A stretch of 64,000 nt of DNA. Source: Hyphomicrobium_A sp964405975 (GTDB taxonomy: Bacteria > Pseudomonadota > Alphaproteobacteria > Rhizobiales > Hyphomicrobiaceae). Location: contig CAYOPW010000003.1 of assembly GCA_964405975.1 (NCBI GenBank), forward strand, positions 1-64,000, written 5' to 3'. Shown here in pieces: positions 45,538 to 53,806 of the stretch; position 1 is the first letter of the stretch; every line of letters starts with the position of its first letter. A program made the translations under genes and the position numbers. The notes below the pieces were generated by a model. The model was not told the origin of the DNA. It searched no databases and was given only the letters and a program-made list of their open reading frames with translations.

Positions 45538-46512
45538 ATGAAGGCCGCCCTTTGCAAGAGCCTCGATGGCCCTGATGGTCTCGTCATTGAGGACATAGAC
45601 CCACCCACGCCGGGGCCGGGCGACGTCCTGGTAGCTGTTAAGGCCGCGGCCCTCAACTTCGCCGACACGCTCATCACGCGTGGCAAGTACCAGGCAAGAC
45701 CTGAATTGCCGTTTTCGCCGGCTGCCGAATTTGCCGGTGTTGTCGAAGCGGTCGGCGACGGGGTCGTCAGCCTCACTGCTGGCGACCGGGTCATGGCCTA
45801 TATCACCTGGGGCGGAGCGCGCGAGCAGGTTGTGGTCCCCGCCAATGCGCTCGTGCCCATTCCCGACGCGGTAAGCGATGAGATTGCCGCTGGCGTTAGC
45901 GTGACATACGGCACGGCGATCCACGGCTTGAAAGACCGTGCTCGATTGCAGCAGGGCGAGACGATTGCCGTGTTAGGCGCAGCGGGCGGCGCCGGTCTTG
46001 CTGCGCTGGAGATTGCCAAGCTCATGGGCGCACGCGTGATTGCGGTTGCTTCCTCAGCCGACAAGCTCAGCGTTTGTAGGAGTCACGGCGCTGACGATCT
46101 GGTCAACTATCAAGAAACCGAACTCAAGACGGCGCTTCGAAATATGACTGCGGGGGACGGTGTTAATGTCGTTTATGATTGTGTCGGCGGCGACTCATCG
46201 GAGGCGGCAGTGCGTGCGATGGCTTGGCAGGGACGCTTTCTTGTCGTCGGATTTGCCTCAGGGCAGATCCCAAAAATCCCACTTAACCTGCTTCTGCTGA
46301 AGGGCGCAGAAGCCAACGGTGTCAACTGGCCGGAGTCAGTTAAGCGGGAGCCCGCCGGACATCGCAGAAACATGACGCAGGTGCTGCGCTGGATCGCGGA
46401 AGGCAATCTCACGCCACGGATCCACGCGACCTTCCCCCTAAACCGGATCCGTGAGGCGATCGGCGTTCTGGACCGGCGTGAGGCAGTCGGCAAGGTAATC
46501 GTAACGATGTAG
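45538..46512 (+). CDS. Zinc-independent NADPH:quinone oxidoreductase (MDR superfamily)
   Basis: The 324-residue medium-chain dehydrogenase/reductase has the GroES-like fold (ALNFADTLITRGKYQARPEL), the nucleotide-binding motif VLGAAGGAGLAALEIAKLMGA (here AAGGAGLAALEIAK) and a conserved C-terminal EAIGVLDRREAVGKVI. The zinc ligands of alcohol dehydrogenases are absent, which places it with quinone reductases. AGGAGG lies 6 bases before the ATG, a very strong ribosome site. The physiological acceptor is unknown. Confidence 0.93.
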   Translation: MKAALCKSLDGPDGLVIEDIDPPTPGPGDVLVAVKAAALNFADTLITRGKYQARPELPFSPAAEFAGVVEAVGDGVVSLTAGDRVMAYITWGGAREQVVVPANALVPIPDAVSDEIAAGVSVTYGTAIHGLKDRARLQQGETIAVLGAAGGAGLAALEIAKLMGARVIAVASSADKLSVCRSHGADDLVNYQETELKTALRNMTAGDGVNVVYDCVGGDSSEAAVRAMAWQGRFLVVGFASGQIPKIPLNLLLLKGAEANGVNWPESVKREPAGHRRNMTQVLRWIAEGNLTPRIHATFPLNRIREAIGVLDRREAVGKVIVTM

Positions 46513-46602
46513 TCCGGCGACGGGCACGAATTCAGACAATATTTGCCATCGGCCGGTGATGCTCCGCGAACATGTGTCAATGCCGGGGGGCAGGTTCTGA
46601 GT

Positions 46603-47307
46603 ATGTGCGCGTTCCAAAGGATCTGGGGTTCGGCGACGCTTATTGCTGGGCTGCTGGCAGCAGTGCAGCCAACTATTGCCCAGTCGCTGAAACAAAGATT
46701 GTTTGACGCGACAGGTCCGCGCACGCCTATGTACGGCTACAGTCGTATTAACCCGTATGGTTCCAGTACAGGGCGCTACGAAGATGATTGGCGTCCAGCG
46801 AACACCAGGACTTACCGTACGATGTGCGTGCGATTGTGCGATGGGTTTTATTTCCCCATTAGCTTTGGTGTGCGCCGCGAGTCCTTCTATCGCGATAACC
46901 GTGCTTGCATGAAGCGTTGCGCGGGCGGGGCGCGACTCTTTTTCTATCCAACCGTGGGTGGAAGCATTGCGGATATGATTGATTTTTCTGGCCGATCTTA
47001 TCGCTCGCTCACGACCGCCTACCGTTATCGCAAGTCCCTGGTTTCAGGATGCACGTGTCAAGCAGAGCCCTGGACCGCGGAAGCAAAGGCACGCCACCTG
47101 GACTATGCAGCCAAAGAGGCTGAACAGGATGCTGTAGCTTCACAGGCGAAGAAGCGCGAAGTCGATCTCGCTACGGCGCTAAATGAAGAACGCAAGCTTA
47201 GACCGCGACAATCGTACTGGACGCGCCCGCCACGCTTCAACCACTGGCCGACGCGTCGCGCTGGCTATAGCGGTTGGTCGCCAAAGCGGTGGCGCCAGCA
47301 CGACTGA
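46603..47307 (+). CDS. DUF2865 secreted protein
   Basis: The 234-residue precursor has a signal peptide (RIWGSATLIAGLLAAVQPTI). Its DUF2865 core includes TMCVRLCDGFYFPISFG, CMKRCAGGARLFFYP and YRKSLVSGCTCQAEPW. Five or more conserved cysteines suggest disulphides in the periplasm. The family is largely confined to Rhizobiales and has no assigned function. I chose the ATG at 46603 because GGGGGCAGG lies upstream and the signal peptide begins there. It ends directly against the convergent thpR gene. Confidence 0.9.
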   Translation: MCAFQRIWGSATLIAGLLAAVQPTIAQSLKQRLFDATGPRTPMYGYSRINPYGSSTGRYEDDWRPANTRTYRTMCVRLCDGFYFPISFGVRRESFYRDNRACMKRCAGGARLFFYPTVGGSIADMIDFSGRSYRSLTTAYRYRKSLVSGCTCQAEPWTAEAKARHLDYAAKEAEQDAVASQAKKREVDLATALNEERKLRPRQSYWTRPPRFNHWPTRRAGYSGWSPKRWRQHD

Positions 47308-47883
47308 CTACCAGCCGCCTCCTGAGTCTTGAAAGTCTGCAAATTCCCCGCCTTTCAGCGGAAAGGCCTCTTCGACCACGTAGGGGCCGCCGCCAGTTTT
47401 TGGTCGCGAGGAATAGAGTACAAAGCGATTGACGAAGAAGGGTAGCGAACGAAAAGCTCCGATGCGGCCCAACAATCGCGCAACCGCAGCAGAGCTGGTG
47501 TGCTTCAATCGTGCGATCGTGACATGCGCCTTAAACGACCGGCTCTCTGGTGCCAATCCGGCCAAGCGTGCGACGCGTTCGTTGGCGCGCGCTAGCGCAT
47601 CGAGCTCTGGCCCGGCTTCCACGCCGGCCCAAATCGATCTGGGGTCTTTGCCGCCAAAGACCCCAACCCCTGCTAGGCGTGCCTCAAAAGCGTTCACGTC
47701 AATACCTGCGAGGTGGTCAGCAAACTCCGCTGCGCACGTATTGTCGATGTCGCCGGCAAAGCGAAGTGTGATGTGAAGAATCTCTGACTCGAGCCACTTC
47801 ACGCCCGGCAAAGGCTGACGCAAGCGCGCTAGCTGTTCGCGCTGCTCAATGGGGATTTCAATGCCGGTAAAAAGCCGGGGCAT
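47308..47883 (-). CDS. thpR: RNA 2',3'-cyclic phosphodiesterase (ThpR/LigT)
   Basis: This 2H-phosphoesterase opens 2',3'-cyclic phosphate ends of RNA and was first seen as a 2'-5' RNA ligase. The two catalytic HxTx motifs are HITL (37-40) and HVTI (120-123). The 191-residue length is normal. It lies 12 bases after tesA in the same direction and may be cotranscribed. The stop abuts that of the DUF2865 gene. Confidence 0.93.
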   Translation of the reverse strand: MPRLFTGIEIPIEQREQLARLRQPLPGVKWLESEILHITLRFAGDIDNTCAAEFADHLAGIDVNAFEARLAGVGVFGGKDPRSIWAGVEAGPELDALARANERVARLAGLAPESRSFKAHVTIARLKHTSSAAVARLLGRIGAFRSLPFFVNRFVLYSSRPKTGGGPYVVEEAFPLKGGEFADFQDSGGGW

Positions 47884-47895
47884 GGGTATCGCCTG

Positions 47896-48600
47896 TTAGC
47901 TTTTAGAGGCAGAGGCACGCTGGGTCGAAGCCCTATCGATCAGCTCCTCGACTGAAGGTACGATTCGCTTGATGATTTCTGAGATGCCTTTGGAATTCGG
48001 GTGAAGTCCATCGTTTTGGTTCAGTTTGGGGTCGAGCACCACGCCGTCAAGGAAGAATGGATAGAAGACAAGCCCGTACTCATCAGCCAGATCGGGGAAA
48101 ATAGAATCGAAAGCTTTCGAATAGGTCTCGCCCCAGTTAGCCGGCGCGCGAATGCCGGCCAGCAGTATGGAAATGTTGCGCTCCTTGAGGCTATCGATAA
48201 TTTTCTCCAAATTCGCACGCGTTTCCTTTGGGTCGATGCCGCGTAGTGCATCGTTTCCTCCGAACTCTAAAATGACGGCATCCGTGCCATCCGGCACTGC
48301 CCAGGCAATCCGCTCAAGGCCCGCTGCTGTCGTATCGCCCGACACGCCAGCATTGACGACGACCACGTCGTGGCTCCGCGCCTTGAGCACCTTTTGTAGT
48401 TGCGCGGGAAAAGAATGGCGTGGTTTGAGCCCGAAACCAGCCGTCAGACTGTCGCCAAATGCCACAATCCGGATGGGTTTGGCGGGCTCTGCCTGAGCAA
48501 TGGGCACGTTGACAAGACCCAAGCTTGCATTGACGCCGGCCAAAAGAACCACCACTTGTGCAAGTCTGTGCCAGTTGCGTCTTGCGTTCACTGCCTTCAT
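47896..48600 (-). CDS. tesA: Periplasmic SGNH/GDSL thioesterase/lysophospholipase (TesA-like)
   Basis: TesA hydrolyses acyl-CoA, lysophospholipids and other esters in the periplasm. The 234-residue precursor has a signal peptide (RLAQVVVLLAGVNASLGLVN, cleavage near AQA). The SGNH blocks are VAFGDSLTAGFG with the nucleophile Ser51, GVSGDTTAAGLE, EFGGNDALRG, and NDGLHPN with the catalytic Asp and His. It is divergent from the ybbA-like gene by 99 bases, the same tesA/ybbA/ybbP arrangement as in E. coli. Confidence 0.93.
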   Translation of the reverse strand: MKAVNARRNWHRLAQVVVLLAGVNASLGLVNVPIAQAEPAKPIRIVAFGDSLTAGFGLKPRHSFPAQLQKVLKARSHDVVVVNAGVSGDTTAAGLERIAWAVPDGTDAVILEFGGNDALRGIDPKETRANLEKIIDSLKERNISILLAGIRAPANWGETYSKAFDSIFPDLADEYGLVFYPFFLDGVVLDPKLNQNDGLHPNSKGISEIIKRIVPSVEELIDRASTQRASASKS

Positions 48601-48699
48601 CTTTCCGCCTCAACGATCATCCAATCCGATCATCAGGTAGAAGCGCGGTCAACGTGAGGCAAGTCCTCGCCCACCGCAAGTAGCGGAGCCTTATCACCC

Positions 48700-49395
48700 G
48701 TGTCCCAGCCGATCGTCGCCCTAGATGACGTGAGCTTAACACTGACGAGTCGAGCCGGCCCCGTCGAGATATTGCGTGACGTGAGCCTTCACGTCGAGGG
48801 GGGGCAGTCGTTGGCAATCGTCGGTCCGTCTGGCTCAGGCAAGACTTCGCTTCTCATGGTGGTGGCGGGTCTGGAGCGCGTATCGAGTGGCGGTGTACGC
48901 GTTGCGGGACATGATCTCACCGCTCTCGACGAGGATAAACTTGCACTGGCGCGCGGTGCCGACATTGGCATCGTTTTCCAGTCGTTCCATCTCGTACCGA
49001 CCATGACGGCGTTGGAAAACGTGGCGCTGCCGCTGGAATTCGCCGGTACGTCGAACGCATTCGAGATTGCGCGCGCATTGCTCGATGAGGTTGGCCTCGC
49101 CCCGCGCGTCGATCATTTCCCGGCGCAGCTTTCTGGCGGCGAGCAACAGCGCGTTGCCATCGCGCGCGCGTTGAGCAGGCAGCCGAAGTTGATCCTCGCC
49201 GATGAGCCAACGGGCAATCTCGATAGCCAGACAGGAAAGCACGTCGTCGACTTGTTGTTTGGCCTGCAACGTCGCCGCGATGCAACGCTGATGCTGGTGA
49301 CGCATGATCTGCGTGTGGCCGCAGCCTGCGGACGAACAATCCACATGGCGGACGGCCGCATAAATAATGAAACCGAGGCCCGCGCAGCGTCATGA
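48700..49395 (+). CDS. YbbA-type ABC transporter ATP-binding protein
   Basis: The 231-residue ATPase belongs to the MacB/LolD-like group. Its motifs are Walker A GPSGSGKTSLL, the Q-loop FQSFHLVPTMTAL, the signature LSGGEQQRVAIARAL, and Walker B LILADEPTGNLD. It starts with GTG at 48700 and overlaps the permease gene by four bases. In E. coli the YbbA-YbbP pair faces tesA too; the exported substrate is not firmly known. Confidence 0.93.
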   Translation: MSQPIVALDDVSLTLTSRAGPVEILRDVSLHVEGGQSLAIVGPSGSGKTSLLMVVAGLERVSSGGVRVAGHDLTALDEDKLALARGADIGIVFQSFHLVPTMTALENVALPLEFAGTSNAFEIARALLDEVGLAPRVDHFPAQLSGGEQQRVAIARALSRQPKLILADEPTGNLDSQTGKHVVDLLFGLQRRRDATLMLVTHDLRVAAACGRTIHMADGRINNETEARAAS

Positions 49396-51965
49396 CGGCA
49401 GAAGCGCTCTCTCCAACCCCTGACGTTCAAGAGTGGCGGCTTCCGCGCCTATTGGGAATTGCAGCGCGTGAACTGCGCAGTGGACTCTCGGGCTTTCGTA
49501 TTTTTATCGCTTGTGTAGCGCTTGGCGTCACGGTGATCACCGGCGTTGGAGCAGTTTCCGACGCCTTGCGCGCGGGCTTCGAGCGTCAAGGAGAAGCGAT
49601 CTTAGGTGGCGACGCGACGTTATCGCGTATGCATGTGCGTTCCAAAGGAGCAGAGCGCGCGGCACTTTCAAACCTTGGCACGTTAAGCGAAACCGCCACC
49701 ATGCGTACAATGGCGCGCCGGACAGACGGCTCTGATCAGGCACTAGCCGAGCTAAAGATCGTGGACGCCAACTATCCCCTCGTTGGCGCGGTGGAGCTGG
49801 GCAATGCCGTTCCATTGCAAGAGGCCCTGCGCCGTGGCGCGATCGTCGACCCCATTCTTCTCGAACGCCTCGGACTCAACGTCGGCGACTATATGAAGCT
49901 TGGAGCCAAGAAGGTTGAGATTAGCGGGACCATCAAATCGGAACCAGATGGCATTGCCGACCGGCTGACGTACGGGCCGCGCGTCTTAGTTTCGCTTGAG
50001 ACGTTGGAGAAGACCGGTCTCGTCAGGCCCGGGACACTTATTCGTTGGCGATATGCGCTGAAGCTCGACCCTGACCGGTCTGCGACCGTAGAAAAATTGC
50101 TGGCGCTGCGCGAGCGAATTGGTTCTGATCTGCCCGAGTCGGGATTCACGATTCGCGATCGCCGCGACCCGTCGCCGCAAGTCAGCCAGGTGTTGGAGCG
50201 CTTGCGTCAGTTTTTGACGCTTATTGGTCTTACAGCGCTGCTCGTCGGCGGCGTTGGGGTCGCCAATGCAGTCGCCACCTTTATTGATAAGCGCCGCAAG
50301 GTGATTGCGACGATGAAGAGCATCGGTGCGACGAGCCGCATGGTTCTCGTTGTCTTTCTTGCGCAGATCGCCCTGGTTACCGTGATCGGGATCGCCGTCG
50401 GTTTATTGCTCGGAATCCTGCTGCCGATTGTCTTGAATGCGCTCTACGGCGACATCGTGCCGATCCAGGCCGAGATCACCGTTTCGGCTTTGAGTATTTT
50501 GTCTGCCGCGGTCTACGGCTTCGCCGTGGCCATGCTCTTTACCGTTTGGCCGCTCGGCAGCGTTGAGCGCGTGAGCGCCAGCGTCCTTTTTCGCGACGAA
50601 GTTGCGCCGGAACGCACATGGCCGCGCGCTTGGGTCGTTGGCGCCACGATCGCGTTGGCCTTGGCGCTCGTCGCATTTGCCCTCGCCACGTCCGACTCGA
50701 AGCGCATTGCGCTCTATTTCTGCGGTGGCCTTGTCGTAATGTTCGCCGTGTTTATTGCCCTGGGCACTGCCGTAACGTGGGTTGCGCGGCGCGTTCCCCG
50801 CCCGCGCCTGCCAGAGCTTTCACTTGCTATCGGCAATCTTGGGGCGCCGGGGGGACTGACGCGCTCGGTCGTGCTGTCGCTGGGCGCCGGCTTGTCACTG
50901 CTCGTTGCGGTCGCACTTGCGGACGCTTCGCTTGTTAAAGAATTGCGTGAACGTCTGCCCGTCCGGTCTCCCGACTATTTTGTGCTCGATATTCCCAAGG
51001 CTGAATATCCAGCGATTACCGCGCTCGTTCAGGGCGAGGTTCCCGGCACCGTCGTTGAGGACGCCCCGATGCTGCGCGGCCGGCTTGTTCGCCTGAACGG
51101 AACGCCGGTCGAACAAATCAAAGCCCCGCCCGAGGCGCAGTGGGTGCTGAACGGCGACCGCGGCCTGTCCTATTCCGACACCGTGCCCGAAGGTTCGAAA
51201 GTCAAGGCCGGGGAATGGTGGGAGGCCGATTATGCCGGCCAGCCGCTCGTGTCGTTTGAGGTTGAGCTTGCACAGAAGCTCGGTCTGAAACTCGGTGATA
51301 CGGTGACGGTCAACATCCTCGGCCGCAACGTTACGGCACGCATCGCAAACTTGCGCGAGGTAAAGTGGGAAAGCCTTGCCATCAACTTCGTGATGGTGTT
51401 CTCACCCAACACACTAAAAGGCGCGCCGCACAATCTTCTCGCAACAATTTCGCTTCCGCCGGGCACACCTATGGTCACCGAAGCCCAGGTTGTTCGCACC
51501 TTGGGGCGTGCCTACCCTTCGGTTACCGCAATTCGCGTCAGGGACGTGCTGGATGCCTTCAACGCTGTTTTCACGAAGGTAATGACAGCAATCCGCGTTG
51601 CGGGCAGCGTGACACTCCTCGCCGGCGCCTTGGTGCTCGCTGGTGCGCTTGCGACCGCGCAGCGCCGCCGCATCCTGGAGGCAGTGATCTTGAAGACGCT
51701 CGGCGCTACACGACGGCGTATCCTCACCTCGCATGTGCTGGAGTATGTGCTGCTTGCCGCCGTGACGGCCTTGTTTGCCGTGGCACTAGGGTCAATCGCG
51801 GCGTGGATTGCCGTCACGGAGGTGATGAAAATCCCGTTTAGCTTCTCGCTCTCTGCCGTCGCCTTGGCGCTCTTGCTTTCGACGGGGCTGGTGCTGCTAT
51901 TTGGCGGCGCAGGGACGTGGGCGGTGCTGCGCGCACCGGCTGTGCCCTTCCTGCGGTCTGAGTGA
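49392..51965 (+). CDS. YbbP-type FtsX-like ABC permease
   Basis: The 857-residue membrane protein has the arrangement of YbbP: an N-terminal helix (IFIACVALGVTVITGVGAVS), a large periplasmic domain and a three-helix FtsX domain (about 270-400). A second cluster of helices, another periplasmic region (roughly 510-720) and a final FtsX domain (VAGSVTLLAGALVLAGALAT) follow. It is coupled to the ATPase gene by an ATGA overlap. Such mechanotransmission-type exporters often act on lipids or lipoproteins at the envelope, but the substrate here is unknown. Confidence 0.92.
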   Translation: MTAEALSPTPDVQEWRLPRLLGIAARELRSGLSGFRIFIACVALGVTVITGVGAVSDALRAGFERQGEAILGGDATLSRMHVRSKGAERAALSNLGTLSETATMRTMARRTDGSDQALAELKIVDANYPLVGAVELGNAVPLQEALRRGAIVDPILLERLGLNVGDYMKLGAKKVEISGTIKSEPDGIADRLTYGPRVLVSLETLEKTGLVRPGTLIRWRYALKLDPDRSATVEKLLALRERIGSDLPESGFTIRDRRDPSPQVSQVLERLRQFLTLIGLTALLVGGVGVANAVATFIDKRRKVIATMKSIGATSRMVLVVFLAQIALVTVIGIAVGLLLGILLPIVLNALYGDIVPIQAEITVSALSILSAAVYGFAVAMLFTVWPLGSVERVSASVLFRDEVAPERTWPRAWVVGATIALALALVAFALATSDSKRIALYFCGGLVVMFAVFIALGTAVTWVARRVPRPRLPELSLAIGNLGAPGGLTRSVVLSLGAGLSLLVAVALADASLVKELRERLPVRSPDYFVLDIPKAEYPAITALVQGEVPGTVVEDAPMLRGRLVRLNGTPVEQIKAPPEAQWVLNGDRGLSYSDTVPEGSKVKAGEWWEADYAGQPLVSFEVELAQKLGLKLGDTVTVNILGRNVTARIANLREVKWESLAINFVMVFSPNTLKGAPHNLLATISLPPGTPMVTEAQVVRTLGRAYPSVTAIRVRDVLDAFNAVFTKVMTAIRVAGSVTLLAGALVLAGALATAQRRRILEAVILKTLGATRRRILTSHVLEYVLLAAVTALFAVALGSIAAWIAVTEVMKIPFSFSLSAVALALLLSTGLVLLFGGAGTWAVLRAPAVPFLRSE

Positions 51966-52113
51966 TGGAAGGTTAAGAAGCCGCCGAATCGGGCCCCAGA
52001 ATGTCTGTATTACAGGCAAAATCAGGGGTTGCACGTCTTGAAAGGGACGCACTGGCAGCGCATATTCTTCTCATGATTTGGCAATTCTCGCCGGACCAAT
52101 AAGGGAAGGACCC
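51966..52113 (+). promoter_or_regulatory. Leader region of the Bax-inhibitor-1 gene, possible ybhL-type leader RNA
   Basis: The 148 bases before the Bax-inhibitor-1/YbhL-family gene contain no gene. A ybhL leader RNA motif has been described upstream of such genes in alphaproteobacteria. The stretch 52021-52060, with AGGGGTTGCACGTC and GGGACGCACTGG, could be part of one, but I cannot fit the covariance model by eye. The ribosome site is GGGAAGG before the ATG at 52114. Confidence 0.3.
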
Positions 52114-52857
52114 ATGGCTCAGCTCGACAACAGATACGCGCAATCTGGAACCGCCGCCCGTGCAGGTGCAGCGGTCGATGAAGGGCTGCGCTCATACATG
52201 CTCGGCGTCTACAACTACATGGCGGCAGGCGTGGCGCTGACCGGCATCGTCGCTTACCTTACCTACACAATGGCCGTCAGCAATGGCGCGCTGACGCCGT
52301 TCGGACAGATGCTTTACACTTCACCGCTGAAATGGGTCGTCATGCTGGCGCCGCTTGGCTTCGTGCTCTTCCTGTCGTTCCGCGTTCAGAAGATGAGCGT
52401 AGGTGCTGCCCAGATCTCATTCTGGCTGTTTGCCGCCGTGATGGGCCTGTCGCTCTCGTCGATCTTCCTGATCTTCACCGGCCAGTCGATTACGCAGATC
52501 TTTTTCGTCACAGCGGCGGCCTTCGGCGGCCTAAGCTTGTGGGGCTATACGACCAAGAAGGACCTCTCCGGCTGGGGCTCATTCTTGATCATGGGTGTGG
52601 TCGGCATCATCATCGCCGCGCTCGTGAATCTGTTCTTGCAGTCGGGCGCTCTGCAATTCGCCATTTCCGTAATTGGCGTTCTGGTCTTCGCCGGCCTCAC
52701 CGCCTACGACACGCAGCGGATCAAGGATGGCTACCTGTTGGTTCGCAACGATGCGACGATGGTTGCAAAGAGTGCCATTATGGGGGCGTTGAGCCTCTAC
52801 CTCGACTTCATCAACATGTTCTTGTTCTTGCTGCAGCTGTTCGGCAACCGCCAGTAG
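52114..52857 (+). CDS. Bax inhibitor-1/YccA/YbhL family membrane protein
   Basis: The 247-residue protein has seven predicted membrane helices. Family segments are LRSYMLGVYNYMAAGVALTG, SLSSIFLIFTGQSI, and the C-terminal AYDTQRIKDGYLL and ALSLYLDFINMFLFLLQLFG with the conserved aspartates that form the proton/calcium site. Bacterial members such as YetJ are pH-sensitive calcium leak channels; others interact with quality-control proteases. I chose the ATG at 52114 for its upstream GGGAAGG. Confidence 0.93.
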   Translation: MAQLDNRYAQSGTAARAGAAVDEGLRSYMLGVYNYMAAGVALTGIVAYLTYTMAVSNGALTPFGQMLYTSPLKWVVMLAPLGFVLFLSFRVQKMSVGAAQISFWLFAAVMGLSLSSIFLIFTGQSITQIFFVTAAAFGGLSLWGYTTKKDLSGWGSFLIMGVVGIIIAALVNLFLQSGALQFAISVIGVLVFAGLTAYDTQRIKDGYLLVRNDATMVAKSAIMGALSLYLDFINMFLFLLQLFGNRQ

Positions 52858-52888
52858 CCGCTCAACATCGAGGCCTGAATTTTTGCAA

Positions 52889-52916
52889 AGAGCCCCGCTT
52901 AGGCGGGGCTCTTTAG
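52889..52916. terminator. Terminator between the Bax-inhibitor and DUF2794 genes
   Basis: AGAGCCCCGC (52889-52898) and GCGGGGCTCT (52903-52912) form a 10-bp stem with a short loop, followed by TTTAG. Because the neighbouring genes converge on it, and an A-rich run precedes it, it may work in both directions. Confidence 0.8.
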
Positions 52917-52934
52917 CATTGTGGAGTTGAGTGT

Positions 52935-53315
52935 CTAAACCGCGACGAGGCGTATGCGATCTTCCAGAACGCGCAGAACGCGGCCCAAATCATGGCCCCG
53001 TTTCAAGATCAAGCCTGCCGGCGCAACCACGCTATAGGTGCCCTGTTTGCGCGCGAGCCGGGGGCATTTTTCGATTCGGTAGAGAGGGTACTCGCTCGAA
53101 CGCCGAAAAACGGAAAATACCGCCTTGTCCCGGCCGACGTCGATGGCGTAGTCACGCCACTCGCCCGCTGCGACCTTACGGCCGTAAACGGCAAGAATAG
53201 TGCTCAATTCGTGCCGATCGAATGCTGCGAAGGGCCCTATATCCGGCCCGACCCCTTTGAGTGGAAACCTGCCCGCCCGACGCGGGCTCAAAACTATGGG
53301 CTCCGATTCGCTCAA
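52935..53315 (-). CDS. DUF2794 protein
   Basis: The 126-residue protein matches the alphaproteobacterial DUF2794 family: AFDRHELSTILAVYGRKVAAGEWRDYAIDVG in the middle (here RKVAAGEWRDYAIDVG), AVFSVFRRSSEYPLYRIEKCP and a basic C-terminus. Function is unknown and no signal peptide or membrane segment is seen. The start is a TTG at 53315, preceded by a full AAGGAGG seven bases upstream, which decides it. It converges on the Bax-inhibitor gene across a terminator. Confidence 0.9.
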   Translation of the reverse strand: MSESEPIVLSPRRAGRFPLKGVGPDIGPFAAFDRHELSTILAVYGRKVAAGEWRDYAIDVGRDKAVFSVFRRSSEYPLYRIEKCPRLARKQGTYSVVAPAGLILKRGHDLGRVLRVLEDRIRLVAV

Positions 53316-53489
53316 GGGCGCCTCCTTGTCATTATCTGATTATGATCGCGCTGGGCGGCGTTAATTTCAAGGGGCTGGTGACCACGATCGTCTGCTGCGG
53401 TGCGCAACTGCCGCACCTAACGGGCAGTGGGGGCACGGAAATTCCCCGACTTGGCCTGATTGAGGACCCGCCCTGGTCAATGAACTGCC

Positions 53490-53672
53490 TCAAAGCGCTG
53501 CGTATTATTCGTTGTTGCCTCTTGGCCCGGTCCTGAAAGAGAGGCCCTGGATTCTCAGCCCCCCAGCCCCCAGGGCGTCTTCGACGGACCGGGCCACATT
53601 AGGCAGCTACCCAAATGCACCTCGCTCTCAGGAGCGCCTGTAAGGACCGGTTTGTAACCGGTCCAATTTTTT
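53490..53672 (+). ncRNA. Candidate structured small RNA with its own terminator
   Basis: The 440-base gap before the M3 peptidase gene has no credible coding frame but strong RNA-like structure. GGCCCGGTCC (53524-53533) pairs perfectly with GGACCGGGCC (53586-53595). Inside, GCCCTGG (53544-53550) pairs with CCAGGGC (53570-53576) next to a small GTCTTCGAC arm, giving a three-way junction. A CGCTC/GAGCG hairpin (53623-53636) follows. An intrinsic terminator (GGACCGGTT with AACCGGTCC, 53644-53664, then AATTTTTT) ends it. The 5' end is a guess. The identity is unknown; the size would suit 6S RNA, but I do not recognise its core. Confidence 0.5.
53644..53672 (+). terminator. Intrinsic terminator of the candidate small RNA
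   Basis: GGACCGGTT (53644-53652) pairs with AACCGGTCC (53656-53664) around a three-base loop and is followed by AATTTTTTG. No protein-coding gene ends nearby on the plus strand, so it implies a non-coding transcript from upstream. Confidence 0.8.
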
Positions 53673-53806
53673 GCCCTTCGCGCTTGCGGCATCGCGGCAA
53701 ATGTCTATTCCGATGGCACGTCAGATTTCAGCTTTCCTAGAGGACCAAGCATCCGGTGACGAAGCGCGCGCCCCAAAGAAAGGTTAACCCCAAAAGCAAG
53801 GCAAAT

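Noticed and set aside
53596..53672. tRNA-like or tmRNA-like reading of the region before the M3 peptidase
   Set aside because: No T-loop GTTCGA, no acceptor CCA end and no tag-peptide coding segment; the final hairpin is a terminator.
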